A stretch of 64,000 nt of DNA from Chloroflexi bacterium OLB14. Lineage in GTDB: Bacteria; Chloroflexota; Anaerolineae; Anaerolineales; Villigracilaceae. Location of the stretch: assembly GCA_001567105.1 (NCBI GenBank), contig LMZR01000014.1:1-64000 (forward strand). Reading direction: 5' to 3'. Made by a program: the position numbers and the translations under genes. Numbering within the stretch: the first letter of the stretch is position 1; the number at the start of each line of letters is the position of its first letter. Under the pieces are notes generated by a model. It saw only the letters and a list, made by a program, of their open reading frames with translations. It had not been told where the DNA came from and made no database searches. Shown here one piece after another: positions 43,791 through 52,708 of this stretch.

Positions 43791-43952
43791 GAAGGTATTA
43801 TAACTAGAAATAATTTATGAGGTTGGAATGCGAGATTACAGTTTTATTAGGGAAGAGCCAAGATTTAAGAAATAATTCCTTGAAAGTATAGATGTATAAT
43901 AAATAGATAGACAAAACAACCATCTTATAGTTAAGATATATTAGGTGATAAC

Positions 43953-44702
43953 ATGCAGAATTTCTCAAGTGGCGATTTACAATCATTTACAGTTTCACTA
44001 GAAGAACTACATTTAGGTCATGCCGTGGACTTAATGCGGAAATCTAAAGTGGTTTCTAAAAATGCGAAAACTGGTTGGGAAACAAGCCTGGTGCACCGTT
44101 GTGCAATTTCAAGCATTTTACATGGCTTTTGTGCTCTTGAAAGTGCGATTAATTATTTTGGTCACGAAATGTTTTTTAACAAAGGCTCTGAAAGTTATGT
44201 TCCAATTGAAAAGAGAGATTATTTACTTAATAAGTTCTTAAAGAAATGGGATAAATCTGAAGCACTTGAAAAACTCGAATTTATTTTGTCTTACTCAAAG
44301 GTATCAACACCAGAAAAACTTAGGAACGAACTTATTGAATTAAACAATTTAAGAAATTGGATTGCTCATGGCAAAGTATATATAACTACATTTTTGCTAG
44401 ATCCAAAAGATGATCCTGATAACGACGAAGAAACTCAAACTTATTCTGTGGTTGATATGGAAGATAGTGTAAATTGGAAAGGGAAATTCCCAAACACAAA
44501 ATTTAAATCTTTAGGCAAGTTAAATTTTGATGATGCCCAAATTGCATTGACAATTGTTCTAAATACATTGAAAATACTTTCTGAAACTTTTAAAAAACCT
44601 ATTGACCTAATGACTTGTGAATACCCAGCTAGCTACGATTTACTTTGGGAAGAAAATTTTAATATTCAAGAAATTATTAAGTTTGATTACAAAGAAGAAT
44701 AA
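43953..44702 (+). CDS. HEPN-like protein of unknown function
   Basis: 249 residues. The motif LNNLRNWIAHGK (Arg134, His139; R-N-x3-H) in a helix-rich protein is the catalytic signature of HEPN-superfamily ribonucleases or their relatives. LESAINYFGHEM and EKLEFILSYSKV support an all-helical fold. HEPN proteins occur in toxin-antitoxin and antiviral systems, but no partner (MNT, WYL) is adjacent. It lies in an accessory-like stretch of lower order. Confidence 0.5.
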   Translation: MQNFSSGDLQSFTVSLEELHLGHAVDLMRKSKVVSKNAKTGWETSLVHRCAISSILHGFCALESAINYFGHEMFFNKGSESYVPIEKRDYLLNKFLKKWDKSEALEKLEFILSYSKVSTPEKLRNELIELNNLRNWIAHGKVYITTFLLDPKDDPDNDEETQTYSVVDMEDSVNWKGKFPNTKFKSLGKLNFDDAQIALTIVLNTLKILSETFKKPIDLMTCEYPASYDLLWEENFNIQEIIKFDYKEE

Positions 44703-44854
44703 GTCACCCAAAAATACCAAAACATATCCTAATTCCAAGAGTTTTGATTAATAACTGTTCTAATAAGATTGTCAGGTCTTATTTATTAAATCTCTGCAAC
44801 TTTTCTGCATTTGACCCGTAAACTATTCAACTCAAAAACCCAAAGGAATAGTTT

Positions 44855-45805
44855 ATGAAAGCAATGGTCTATCATCAATACGGTTCGCCAGATGTATTAA
44901 AACTTGAAGAAGTAACAAAACCAACTCCAAAAGATGATGAAGTGTTAGTGAAAGTTCAAGCATCATCCATCAACCGAGCAGATTTGTATATGCTGAAAGG
45001 CAGTCCGTTTATGATTCGTTTGATGAATGGACTGCAAACGCCCAAGAAAAAAAATTCTCGGGGCAGATATTGCGGGTCAAGTAGAAGCAGTGGGGAAAAA
45101 TGTAAAAGAAATCAAAGTTGGTGACGAAGTTTTTTGGGGATATCTCTGCTTGTGGCTGGGGCGGGTTTGCGGAATATGTGTCAGTTAAAGAAAAATGCCC
45201 TTGTAACAAAACCAACTAACATCACGTTTGAAGCGGCGGCGGCTGTTCCGATGTCAGCAGTGACGGCGTTGCAAGCAATCCAAGATAAGGGGCAGATTCA
45301 ATCAAATCAAAAAGTTTTGATTCATGGCGCATCGGGCGGGGTGGGAAGTTGGGCGGTGCAAATTGGCAAGTCGTTTGGGGCGCATGTGACGGCGGTGTGT
45401 AGTACGCGCAATGTTGAAATGGCGCGTGTGCTTGGCGCGGATGAAGTGATTGATTATCGTAAAGAAGATTTTTCTAAAAATGGGAAACGTTATGATTTAA
45501 TTATCGGGGCGAATGGTGATGTGCCTTTGGCAAAATATAAAAGTGCATTAACTGCTAATGGGATTTATGTTTGCACGGGTGGTTCGATGAAACAAATTTT
45601 TGGTTCGATGATTTTTGGTGGTAAACAAGCAAGGAGTTTAACCTCTGCACCGAATAAAAAAGATTTGTTGTTTTTGCAAGCCTTGCTTGCCAATGGAAAA
45701 ATAAAATCTGTGATTGATAAAATTTATCCATTACATGAATTGGCAGATGCGTTTCGATATTTTGAAGCAGGGAAAGTTAAAGGAAAAGTTGTTATTAGTC
45801 ATTAG
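44855..45805 (+). pseudogene. Zinc-type quinone oxidoreductase / alcohol dehydrogenase with three frame breaks
   Basis: Three one-base insertions break a gene that would otherwise read about 315 residues. The N-terminus MKAMVYHQYGSPDVLKLEEV and the C-terminal part (LIHGASGGVGSWAVQIGKSFGAHVTAV, VLGADEVIDYRKEDF) are typical of the MDR family that uses NAD(P)H. Corrections at A8 (45047-45054), T6 (45130-45135) and A5 (45191-45195), each losing one base, restore [36 protein letters not shown] and KENALVTKPT. All lie at homopolymers; the gene may be intact. Confidence 0.75.
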
Positions 45806-45808
45806 TCA

Positions 45809-45900
45809 GTTGATCGAGTAGTGGCGAAGGGCGTATTGAGCAATCCCAATATAATCATAAGATTGCTTCGGCGTGACTTCGTCACTCCTCGCAGTGACGG
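45809..45900. repeat. GATCGAGTAG...GATTGCTTCGGCGTGACTTCG repeats
   Basis: A TGATCGAGTAGTGGCGAAGGGCG arm (45809-45838) related to 28409, followed by GATTGCTTCGGCG...CTCCTCGCAGTGACGG (45861-45900), a common dispersed palindromic type. Confidence 0.5.
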
Positions 45901-45941
45901 AAATTACAGGGAGTGGCTAATTTCAAGAGTAAAACAAAAAG

Positions 45942-45992
45942 TACCGCAAGATTTATCTTGCATTTTACAAGCGACATAAATGTCGCAGTACT
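45942..45992. repeat. GTACCGCAAGAT...GTCGCAGTAC hairpin
   Basis: AGTACCGCAAGATTTATCTTGC and GCGACATAAATGTCGCAGTACT: two small hairpins bounded by a GTAC-GTAC stem; placed before a DUF6326-like gene. Confidence 0.45.
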
Positions 45993-46039
45993 TAAATACT
46001 CTCTTGTTTAACCACTTTCAAATTACAAAGGAGTTTTAG

Positions 46040-46408
46040 ATGAACGAGATACAGATTAAACTTTCAGGTTTATGGGTGGCGACGATGTTGATTTATCTTT
46101 TAGGTGATGTACTACGGCTTTACAGTGGTGATGCAAAACCAGGTGAAATAGCGGGTCAAGTGGTTAGCAAAAATATGTATTTGATTATAGCAGTGTTGAT
46201 GCTAATTCCAATTTTGATGGTGTTGTTTTCTTTGTTCTTAGATTACCCCGCTAATCGTTGGTCAAATATTATTGTGGCGGCATTCTTTATAGTTTTCAAT
46301 CTAGTTAGCTTATCAGGTTATTCTTTATATGATAAATTTTTGTTAGTAGTAAGTATGATATTCAATGGGGTGACAATTTGGTTGGCATGGAATTGGTCGG
46401 GAGCATAA
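46040..46408 (+). CDS. DUF6326-like integral membrane protein
   Basis: 122 residues, four membrane segments. IKLSGLWVATMLIYLLGDVLRLYSGD, MYLIIAVLMLIPILMVLFSL and NRWSNIIVAAFFIVFNLVSL fit this small family with no known function. AAAGGAG precedes the ATG. Confidence 0.75.
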   Translation: MNEIQIKLSGLWVATMLIYLLGDVLRLYSGDAKPGEIAGQVVSKNMYLIIAVLMLIPILMVLFSLFLDYPANRWSNIIVAAFFIVFNLVSLSGYSLYDKFLLVVSMIFNGVTIWLAWNWSGA

Positions 46409-46426
46409 AGTAGTAAAATAAATTTT

Positions 46427-47176
46427 ATGACCAACGCTCAAACATTTTCTCAAAGCTCCGACCAATACGCCAAGCATAGACCGCAATACCCTGCTGAGTT
46501 GTTTGCATATTTAAGTGAAATTTGCAAAGAACATTATTTAGCATGGGATTGTGCAACAGGTAATGGTCAAGCCGCAGTGGGAGTCGCCAGGCATTTCTTA
46601 AGAGTCGAAGCGACGGACATCAGCCAAGAACAAATCGCAAATGCTATTCAACATCCAAATATCAAATATAGCGTGTCACCTGCGGAAGAGACATCGTTTG
46701 AAAATGAATCATTTGACTTGGTGACAGTTGCAGTTGCCATCCATTGGTTTGAGCAAGAAAAATTTTTTCAGGAAGTGAATCGGGTATTGAAACCTCAAGG
46801 CATTTTGGCAGTGTGGACGTATGGTTTATTTGAAATTGAACCTGACGTTGATAAAATTATTTTTGAAGAATTGCTAAAGCCAATTGACCCATTTTGGGCG
46901 GAGGGAAATCGTCAAGTGATGAATGGCTATCGTGATTTGTCCATGCCGTTTGCTGAAATTAAAGATGTGCCGAAATTGAAAATGAAAATCGAATGGACTT
47001 TAAATCAATTACTGGCTTATTTAGGGACATGGTCGGCTGTGAAAAGATATATAACAGAAGTTGGCAATGACCCACTTGCAAATTTAGAATCTAAGTTGAA
47101 ACCGATGTGGGGCGAAGTGGATAAAGCCAAAAAGATTGACATGCCGATTTTTTTGCGAGTGAGCCGAAAGCCTTAG
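46427..47176 (+). CDS. Class I SAM-dependent methyltransferase
   Basis: 249 residues. SAM-binding motif I WDCATGNGQAAVGVARHF, motif II (EATDISQEQI), and the family block SVSPAEETSFENESFDLVTVAVAIHWFEQEKFF. It belongs to the Methyltransf_11 group; substrate unknown. The LuxR-type gene begins 10 bases later. Confidence 0.82.
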   Translation: MTNAQTFSQSSDQYAKHRPQYPAELFAYLSEICKEHYLAWDCATGNGQAAVGVARHFLRVEATDISQEQIANAIQHPNIKYSVSPAEETSFENESFDLVTVAVAIHWFEQEKFFQEVNRVLKPQGILAVWTYGLFEIEPDVDKIIFEELLKPIDPFWAEGNRQVMNGYRDLSMPFAEIKDVPKLKMKIEWTLNQLLAYLGTWSAVKRYITEVGNDPLANLESKLKPMWGEVDKAKKIDMPIFLRVSRKP

Positions 47177-47186
47177 AGAAAACGCA

Positions 47187-47540
47187 ATGTCTATTGAACC
47201 ATTAAGCAAGCGTGAGCAAGATGTAGTAAAACTTTTACTAGAAGGGAAAAGTAATAAGTTAATCGCTTCGGCTTTACACGTTACGCTCAGCACAGTTGAA
47301 TTTCATTTGAAAAATATTTATGCTAAGTATCAAGTTAACTCAAGAATGGAGTTGGTATTAAAACTAAGGGAATCCACAGTTGCAGAAATTGAAGAACCTA
47401 CCGAAAATAGAGCGCGACTCAAATTTTTATGGAGAAACTGGGTCACATCTTTACGAGAAGCCGTCTCTATCATCGGCAAGGAGTTAAAAATGAATAATAT
47501 TTCAAATGTAGATGCCTCAAACCCTATGACGTTTTTTTGA
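47187..47540 (+). CDS. LuxR-type HTH regulator (joined in frame to a DUF805 domain by one base)
   Basis: 117 residues as read. The N-terminal 60 residues are a LuxR/GerE HTH: LSKREQDVVKLLLEGKSNKLIASALHVTLSTVEFHLKNIYAKYQV. No receiver domain. The frame ends in NPMTFF at a run of seven T (47532-47538). With six it runs on as MTFFESIRVCFTKYADFTGKAS into the DUF805 segment, so the real protein is an HTH-DUF805 fusion of about 217 residues. It follows the methyltransferase by 10 bases. Confidence 0.8.
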   Translation: MSIEPLSKREQDVVKLLLEGKSNKLIASALHVTLSTVEFHLKNIYAKYQVNSRMELVLKLRESTVAEIEEPTENRARLKFLWRNWVTSLREAVSIIGKELKMNNISNVDASNPMTFF

Positions 47541-47550
47541 ATCAATTCGG

Positions 47551-47841
47551 GTGTGTTTTACAAAATATGCAGATTTCACAGGCAAAGCCAGTCGCCCAGA
47601 GTTTTGGTGGTTCGCGTTGTTTATTGTATTGGGCGCTGGTATTTTTTCATACCTAGATGAAAGACTAGTGAGTATATTTTCACTGGCTACTTTACTTCCC
47701 CTTTTAGCCGCAGGCGCACGCCGACTTCAAGATACTGGCAAAAGCCCTTGGTTGCAATTATATTTGTTAATACCTGTTGGCGGAATTATTATTATGGGAT
47801 TTTATTGGGCGCAACCTTCAATAAAAAATTCAAATAGTTAA
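47551..47841 (+). CDS. DUF805 membrane domain (C-terminal half of the frameshifted HTH gene)
   Basis: 97 residues as read. Conserved block YADFTGKASRPEFWWFALF, then RRLQDTGKSPWLQLYLLIP with membrane segments: a DUF805 domain. The GTG used here is not the true start; the frame begins upstream in the HTH gene once one T is removed at 47532-47538. Such fusions place a DNA-binding domain in front of a membrane domain, suggesting a membrane-tethered regulator. Confidence 0.7.
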   Translation: MCFTKYADFTGKASRPEFWWFALFIVLGAGIFSYLDERLVSIFSLATLLPLLAAGARRLQDTGKSPWLQLYLLIPVGGIIIMGFYWAQPSIKNSNS

Positions 47842-47859
47842 TCGAAATCAAGTTCATAG

Positions 47860-47895
47860 ACCTCCGAGTTCTCGCAGAACTCGGAGGTTTTTTTT
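47860..47895 (+). terminator. Rho-independent terminator
   Basis: ACCTCCGAGTTCT-CGC-AGAACTCGGAGGT stem with a nine-base T tract. Ends the 46040-47841 unit. Confidence 0.85.
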
Positions 47896-47961
47896 ATGAA
47901 TGAGGTATGATTCGTCTTTCAAAAATCATCTTTGATGTATTCCCGTATTTGAAAGGAAATT

Positions 47962-49428
47962 ATGTCTCGTAATCGCATCATTATTGTCATTGTGGGCATT
48001 ATGCTCAGCTTGTTTATGGCTTCTATGGAATCAACTGTAATTGCTACTGCTATGCCGACCATTGTCGGTGAGTTAGGTGGCTTGGAGCATTATTCATGGG
48101 TTTTCTCGGCATATATGCTCACCTCTACTACAACGGTTCCATTATATGGAAAACTTTCTGATATTTATGGCAGAAAGAAAATTTACATCATTGCAATGGG
48201 GCTTTTTCTAATTGGCTCTATTGCTTGTGGTTTCGCCAGCGATATGACTCAATTGATTCTCGCTCGCGCTTTACAAGGTCTTGGCGCAGGTGGTGTTGCA
48301 CCTTTAGTTTTCATCATCATTGGTGAAATGTTTACCTTAGAGCAACGCGCTCGTATGCAAGGATTATTTTCAGGCGTGTGGGGAATTTCATCTATTATCG
48401 GTCCGTTGTTAGGAGGTTTTCTTGTAGAACAATGGTCTTGGGAGTGGGTATTTTTCATCAACATTGTGCCTGGCATCATCGCCTCAGGCTTGGTGATGTT
48501 TGGGTGGCAGGAACAGGCTCAAGGTCATGAAAGAGGCGCGATAGATTATTTAGGCGCAGTGTTATTAACCAGTAGTGTCATCACTTTGTTGCTAGGTTTA
48601 GAATCCGAATCATCACTGGCTATGATATTAATTGCGCTATCTATCTTATTATTCAGTGCTTTGATATTTGTAGAACTTCGCGCCGCAGACCCAATGGTGC
48701 CAATTTCATTATTCAAACAAAGATTATTTTTCGTTTCAATTGCACACGGTATGTTAACAGGTTGGGCGTTGTATGGTTTTATTTCATTCACTCCTTTATT
48801 TGTACAATCAGTTTTAAGTACCAGCGCAGTGCAAGCAGGCATCACCATCACACCATTATTGTTGGGTTGGGTTATCTCCAGCACAATTGGCACACGCTTG
48901 TTATTGAAAATTGGTTATTACAAATTAGCTTTATTCGGCACTTCATTAATAGCACTATCATCATTTTTGATGACGACAATTTCAGCAAATTCAAATCAAA
49001 CATTGATGATGATTTATTTAGGAATTTTAGGAGTTGGCATGGGTTCATCTATTCCCCCATTTTTGATTGCCGTGCAAACAACTGTTGAACGAAAGCAACT
49101 CGGCATTGCAACATCGTTTATGCAATTCAGTCGTTCGATTGGTGGGACGTTAGGTGTAAGCGTGATGGGCGTTGCCTTAGCGACTAGATTGGCAAGCAAT
49201 TTATCCGCCTCAGGACTTGACCCAAACTTGGTGACTCAACTCCTCGACTCTTCATCTACATCCCAACAGATGATTAACGAAGGCGTGCGTTTTGCCATTG
49301 CTAATGCAATTCATTTCGTTTTTATCATTGGCTTCATTGCCGCCGCACTTTCGTTAATAGCAGTGTTCTTTGCCCCAAAAATTAAATTGGAAGATAAACC
49401 TGTTGCGAGTTCGGTGAGTGTGGAGTAG
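47962..49428 (+). CDS. DHA2-type MFS drug exporter
   Basis: 488 residues, about 14 membrane segments. MASMESTVIATAMPTIVGEL (motif D1), the loop 2-3 motif GKLSDIYGRKKIY, and motif C region GLFSGVWGISSIIGPLLGGFL identify the 14-TMS drug:H+ antiporter family. Substrate range cannot be read. AAAGGAAAT precedes the ATG; next to a LuxR-like gene and an ABC exporter. Confidence 0.88.
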   Translation: MSRNRIIIVIVGIMLSLFMASMESTVIATAMPTIVGELGGLEHYSWVFSAYMLTSTTTVPLYGKLSDIYGRKKIYIIAMGLFLIGSIACGFASDMTQLILARALQGLGAGGVAPLVFIIIGEMFTLEQRARMQGLFSGVWGISSIIGPLLGGFLVEQWSWEWVFFINIVPGIIASGLVMFGWQEQAQGHERGAIDYLGAVLLTSSVITLLLGLESESSLAMILIALSILLFSALIFVELRAADPMVPISLFKQRLFFVSIAHGMLTGWALYGFISFTPLFVQSVLSTSAVQAGITITPLLLGWVISSTIGTRLLLKIGYYKLALFGTSLIALSSFLMTTISANSNQTLMMIYLGILGVGMGSSIPPFLIAVQTTVERKQLGIATSFMQFSRSIGGTLGVSVMGVALATRLASNLSASGLDPNLVTQLLDSSSTSQQMINEGVRFAIANAIHFVFIIGFIAAALSLIAVFFAPKIKLEDKPVASSVSVE

Positions 49429-49516
49429 GAGAAGGGATTGAACATCACTTAATTAATTTGCAACCTTCATCATAGAGTTTCGTATGAAGTATATGTTCTA
49501 AATTACAGGAGGCTCT

Positions 49517-50434
49517 ATGATGTTAACAAATGTTATCCAAACAAGTAATCTGACGCGCCAATTTCGTAAAGTAATGGCGGTAGACCATATCACCTTACAA
49601 GTTCCGCAGGGAAGTATTTATGGATTTCTTGGTCCAAATGGGGCAGGGAAAACTACAACCATTCGTTTACTCCTACGCTTAATCCGCCCTGATGAAGGTA
49701 CAGTCCGTATTTTTGGTCTTTCATTACCTCAACAGCAACAGGCTATTCTGCGAAAAGTTGGTGCGTTTGTAGAGTTACCATCGCTGTATCCACATTTGAC
49801 AGGTTATGAAAACTTAGACATTACAAGACGTTTGATTGGTGCGAATACTCAAAAAATTAAAGATGTTCTCAAAATTGTTAACTTAGAAAAAGATTCAAAA
49901 AGATTGGTACGAGGTTATTCGTTGGGGATGCGTCAACGTTTGGCTTTAGCACTTGCTCTTTTAGGCGACCCAGAACTTCTAATATTAGATGAACCAACGA
50001 ATGGGTTAGACCCAGCGGGGATTCAAGAAATACGCGCGTTGATAAAGCATTTAGCACAAGAACGGGGAATAACTGTTTTCATATCTAGTCACTTGCTAAA
50101 TGAAGTAGAACAAGTTGCCACACATGTTGGGATTGTATCGAAAGGTAAGTTGATTTTTCAAGGTACATTGAACCAACTTCAAGCAGAGAGCGAAGCGTAT
50201 ATTCAAATCAAAACAAATCAAACAGAAGTCGCATCTCAACTGTTAACAAGCAATGGTTTTATCGTTCGGCAACATTCGGAGAATGAAATACATCTGGTCA
50301 GCAACTCGCAAGTCAATCCATCCATAATCACCAAACTACTTGTGGAAAATCAAATAGAGGTATCTCAAATTAGCAGGGTCAATCCATCTCTTGAAGAAAT
50401 CTTTATGCGATTAACTTCAGAAAAGGAAAATTAA
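49517..50434 (+). CDS. ABC transporter ATP-binding protein (bacitracin/lantibiotic-immunity type)
   Basis: 305 residues. Walker A LGPNGAGKT (39-46), signature YSLGMRQRLALA, Walker B LLILDEPTNGLDPAG. A C-terminal extension (about 215-305) ends in PSLEEIFMRLTSE, typical of BcrA/CcmA-like exporters. ACAGGAGGCTC precedes the start. It couples directly to the permease gene 2 bases downstream. Confidence 0.9.
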   Translation: MMLTNVIQTSNLTRQFRKVMAVDHITLQVPQGSIYGFLGPNGAGKTTTIRLLLRLIRPDEGTVRIFGLSLPQQQQAILRKVGAFVELPSLYPHLTGYENLDITRRLIGANTQKIKDVLKIVNLEKDSKRLVRGYSLGMRQRLALALALLGDPELLILDEPTNGLDPAGIQEIRALIKHLAQERGITVFISSHLLNEVEQVATHVGIVSKGKLIFQGTLNQLQAESEAYIQIKTNQTEVASQLLTSNGFIVRQHSENEIHLVSNSQVNPSIITKLLVENQIEVSQISRVNPSLEEIFMRLTSEKEN

Positions 50435-50436
50435 AA

Positions 50437-51210
50437 ATGAAAGAACTCTTTGTTGCTGTGCAAGTGGAAGTAATAAAATTACGTCGCACGTTGGCGTTTT
50501 GGATGATGTTTTTAGCGCCATTAGGAATTGTAGCGCTAACTGTATTTTTTAATATTCGTCTTTCAGCAGATGTTTCTGGCGCAGATAAAGACGCTTGGGC
50601 TGTGATGGTACGAGATACTTTAGGTTTTTGGGTGGTTCTTATGTTGCCGATGTTTGTGGCACTTGAAAGTTCTCTCATGGCACAACTAGAACATAGCCAA
50701 AAGATGTGGAAACATTTGTTTTCTCTTCCATCTCAACGTTGGACGATATATCTCGCAAAGTTGATTATTACGATGATTATTGTTGGTATATCTACGGCTG
50801 TTCTTATGGCAGGAATAGTTTTATCTGGTTGGCTATTACAACATTTTGGAATTCGTCCAGATTTTAACTGGATAAGCCCAAACCCAACGTGGGATGTTGC
50901 TATCCGCACTGCTTTGCTGGTATTTATACTTTCATGGTGCATGATTGCTCTACAAACTTATGTAAGTATGAAATGGTCAAGCTTTATAGTATCTTTAGGA
51001 ATTGGAAGTATAGGGTCTATGATGTCTTTCATTCTTGTGCGAAGTGTTACACTTGCACAAGTTATCCCTTGGTCTTTGCCCTTTAATGCACTAGAGCCTT
51101 ATATAAAACAAGGATCATCATTAGAATTACCACTATTGGTAAGCCTAGCAGGTACTTTTATTTTTACGCTATTTGGATTATGGGATCTGAGTACAAAAGA
51201 TATTATTTGA
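50437..51210 (+). CDS. ABC-2-type permease
   Basis: 257 residues with six membrane segments. ELFVAVQVEVIKLRRTLAFWMM at the start is the standard ABC-2 N-terminus. It is the membrane partner of the ATPase before it, forming an exporter for a peptide antibiotic, lipid or drug. Confidence 0.85.
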   Translation: MKELFVAVQVEVIKLRRTLAFWMMFLAPLGIVALTVFFNIRLSADVSGADKDAWAVMVRDTLGFWVVLMLPMFVALESSLMAQLEHSQKMWKHLFSLPSQRWTIYLAKLIITMIIVGISTAVLMAGIVLSGWLLQHFGIRPDFNWISPNPTWDVAIRTALLVFILSWCMIALQTYVSMKWSSFIVSLGIGSIGSMMSFILVRSVTLAQVIPWSLPFNALEPYIKQGSSLELPLLVSLAGTFIFTLFGLWDLSTKDII

Positions 51211-51408
51211 AAACATGACCTTTTCAAAATACACATGTAATAAAATGTGTGTTAATTGCCTTGAATGATCGTTTGCTTACGCGCAAGTTTGTATGGCTAC
51301 TCTATAAAGAAACACTATCAAGCAATATGATATAACCCAAACCATTAAGTCTATGTTTCGTTTAAAAAAAGATTATCAATTACATTAACCAATTAAGGAT
51401 AATAAAAG

Positions 51409-51885
51409 ATGATTCAGTTAGTACCGATGACAGATAGTGAATTCCAAATTTATCTCAAACATTCTGTTGAGGCATACGCTCAAGAACATGTTAAAGCAGG
51501 TAACTGGTCACCTACAGAGGCTTTGCAAAAAGCTGAAAAAGAATTTCAGCAACTCTTACCTGATGGTGTTGCATCCACAAAACAACATCTCTTTACAATT
51601 GAAGATAGCCAAACTGGCGAAAAAGTCGGGTTAATCTGGTTCGCTGAGAGAGTTCAAGCATCACGCCCCTCTGCTTTTATTTATGATTTTCTGATTTATG
51701 AAGAATATCGAAATAAAAGCTATGGCAAACAAGCGTTGATAGGGTTGGAAGAGAAAGTAAAAGAACTAGGCATAGAAACAATTTCACTTCATGTGTTTGG
51801 TCACAATAAAATTGCCATTGATTTATACCAAAAGGTAGGATATGAAATATCCGATCTACACATGACAAAGAAAATCATTATTTAG
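51409..51885 (+). CDS. GNAT family N-acetyltransferase
   Basis: 158 residues. The acetyl-CoA loop FLIYEEYRNKSYGKQALIGLEEKVKELG and the final VFGHNKIAIDLYQKVGYE match the GNAT fold. The R/Q-x-x-G-x-G/A motif is somewhat degenerate (NKSYGKQ). The acceptor is unknown. It has its own AAGGATAATAAAAG leader. Confidence 0.82.
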   Translation: MIQLVPMTDSEFQIYLKHSVEAYAQEHVKAGNWSPTEALQKAEKEFQQLLPDGVASTKQHLFTIEDSQTGEKVGLIWFAERVQASRPSAFIYDFLIYEEYRNKSYGKQALIGLEEKVKELGIETISLHVFGHNKIAIDLYQKVGYEISDLHMTKKIII

Positions 51886-51945
51886 AATCAATAACACTAA
51901 ATACAGCAAGTGGTATTGTAAAAAATTATTCAAATTGGAGTACTC

Positions 51946-52192
51946 GTGGAAGATTTACCAATTCTTGAATTTGAAACTTCTGAACTGTTACGACGAAGGG
52001 CTTTGTTTTGGATGGAGCGAAAGCCTCAGGCGAAAATATGACAATAATTCATATATTCAGAAATTTACCCCGCGCAAAACCATTGGAACACAATCTGCTC
52101 GAAATATATCTAGGGCAAAAGCACTAATCAAACAAGGGAAAATGAAACCCTCTGGTTTGGTGGCTCTTGGAATGAATAAAGAGAAGAGTTAA
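51946..52192 (+). pseudogene. Decayed YdeI/OmpD-associated family gene
   Basis: VEDLPILEFETSELL from GTG 51946 is the family N-terminus, and another frame gives EGLCFGWSESLRRKYD...KFTPRKT...NISRAKALIKQGKMKPSGL, the YdeI C-terminal half (CYGWID... QKFTPRRP... R...I...GRMKPAGL). About 40 residues that should lie between them are missing and the frame changes. This looks like a true internal deletion rather than a sequencing error. Confidence 0.65.
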
Positions 52193-52221
52193 ACAATGGG
52201 GAAGATTCTAAGGTCAGCCAA

Positions 52222-52330
52222 GTAATTAAGACCTGACATGTCTTAATAGAAATTTGCAGACTCTGATCTTTGTCCATGCAAGTGTTTTGAGTAATCATAG
52301 TGCTGATGAGACATGTCAGGTCTGAGTGTT
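52222..52330. repeat. AGACCTGACATGTCT inverted-repeat pair
   Basis: TTAAGACCTGACATGTCTTAA at 52222-52243 and GAGACATGTCAGGTCT at 52307-52323, inverted to each other; a related AAGATTGTCAGGTCTT stands at 44768. Confidence 0.5.
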
Positions 52331-52345
52331 TGATATACTCTCTTC

Positions 52346-52633
52346 ATGGACATCAAATTTTCTGGCAAGATAATTTTTTGGAAAGGTCCCTCGCCATTTT
52401 TCTTTGTGCAAGTTCCAAAGAAACAAAGCAAGGAGATAAAATCCGTCTCTGCATTGGTGACGTATGGCTGGGGCGTGATTCCAGTCACTGTGAAGGTTGG
52501 GAAAACTGAATTTACTACTTCTTTATTTCCAAAAGATGGAGCGTATCTTGTTCCGCTCAAAGTGATAGTTCGCAAGAAAGAAAATCTTGAAGAGGGTGAT
52601 ACAGTAAAGATAAATCTCAAACTGAATTTTTAA
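52346..52633 (+). CDS. DUF1905 domain protein
   Basis: 95 residues: MDIKFSGKIIFWKGPSPFFFVQVPKK and GWGVIPVTVKVGKTEFTTSLFPKDGAYLVPLKVIVRK are typical of DUF1905, a small beta-barrel domain often fused to or beside YdeI-type proteins. The decayed YdeI gene just upstream fits that association. Confidence 0.8.
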   Translation: MDIKFSGKIIFWKGPSPFFFVQVPKKQSKEIKSVSALVTYGWGVIPVTVKVGKTEFTTSLFPKDGAYLVPLKVIVRKKENLEEGDTVKINLKLNF

Positions 52634-52708
52634 GATAGGGCGGTTTAAGATTCAGATAGAATCAAATTCCAATTTCAAAAACCAACTAGAAGTCAGTTAC
52701 GAAGCGTT

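Noticed and set aside
47187..47841. Two independent genes (HTH and DUF805)
   Set aside because: The conserved DUF805 start lies in the HTH reading frame once one T is removed, so one gene is more likely; both pieces are still listed separately.
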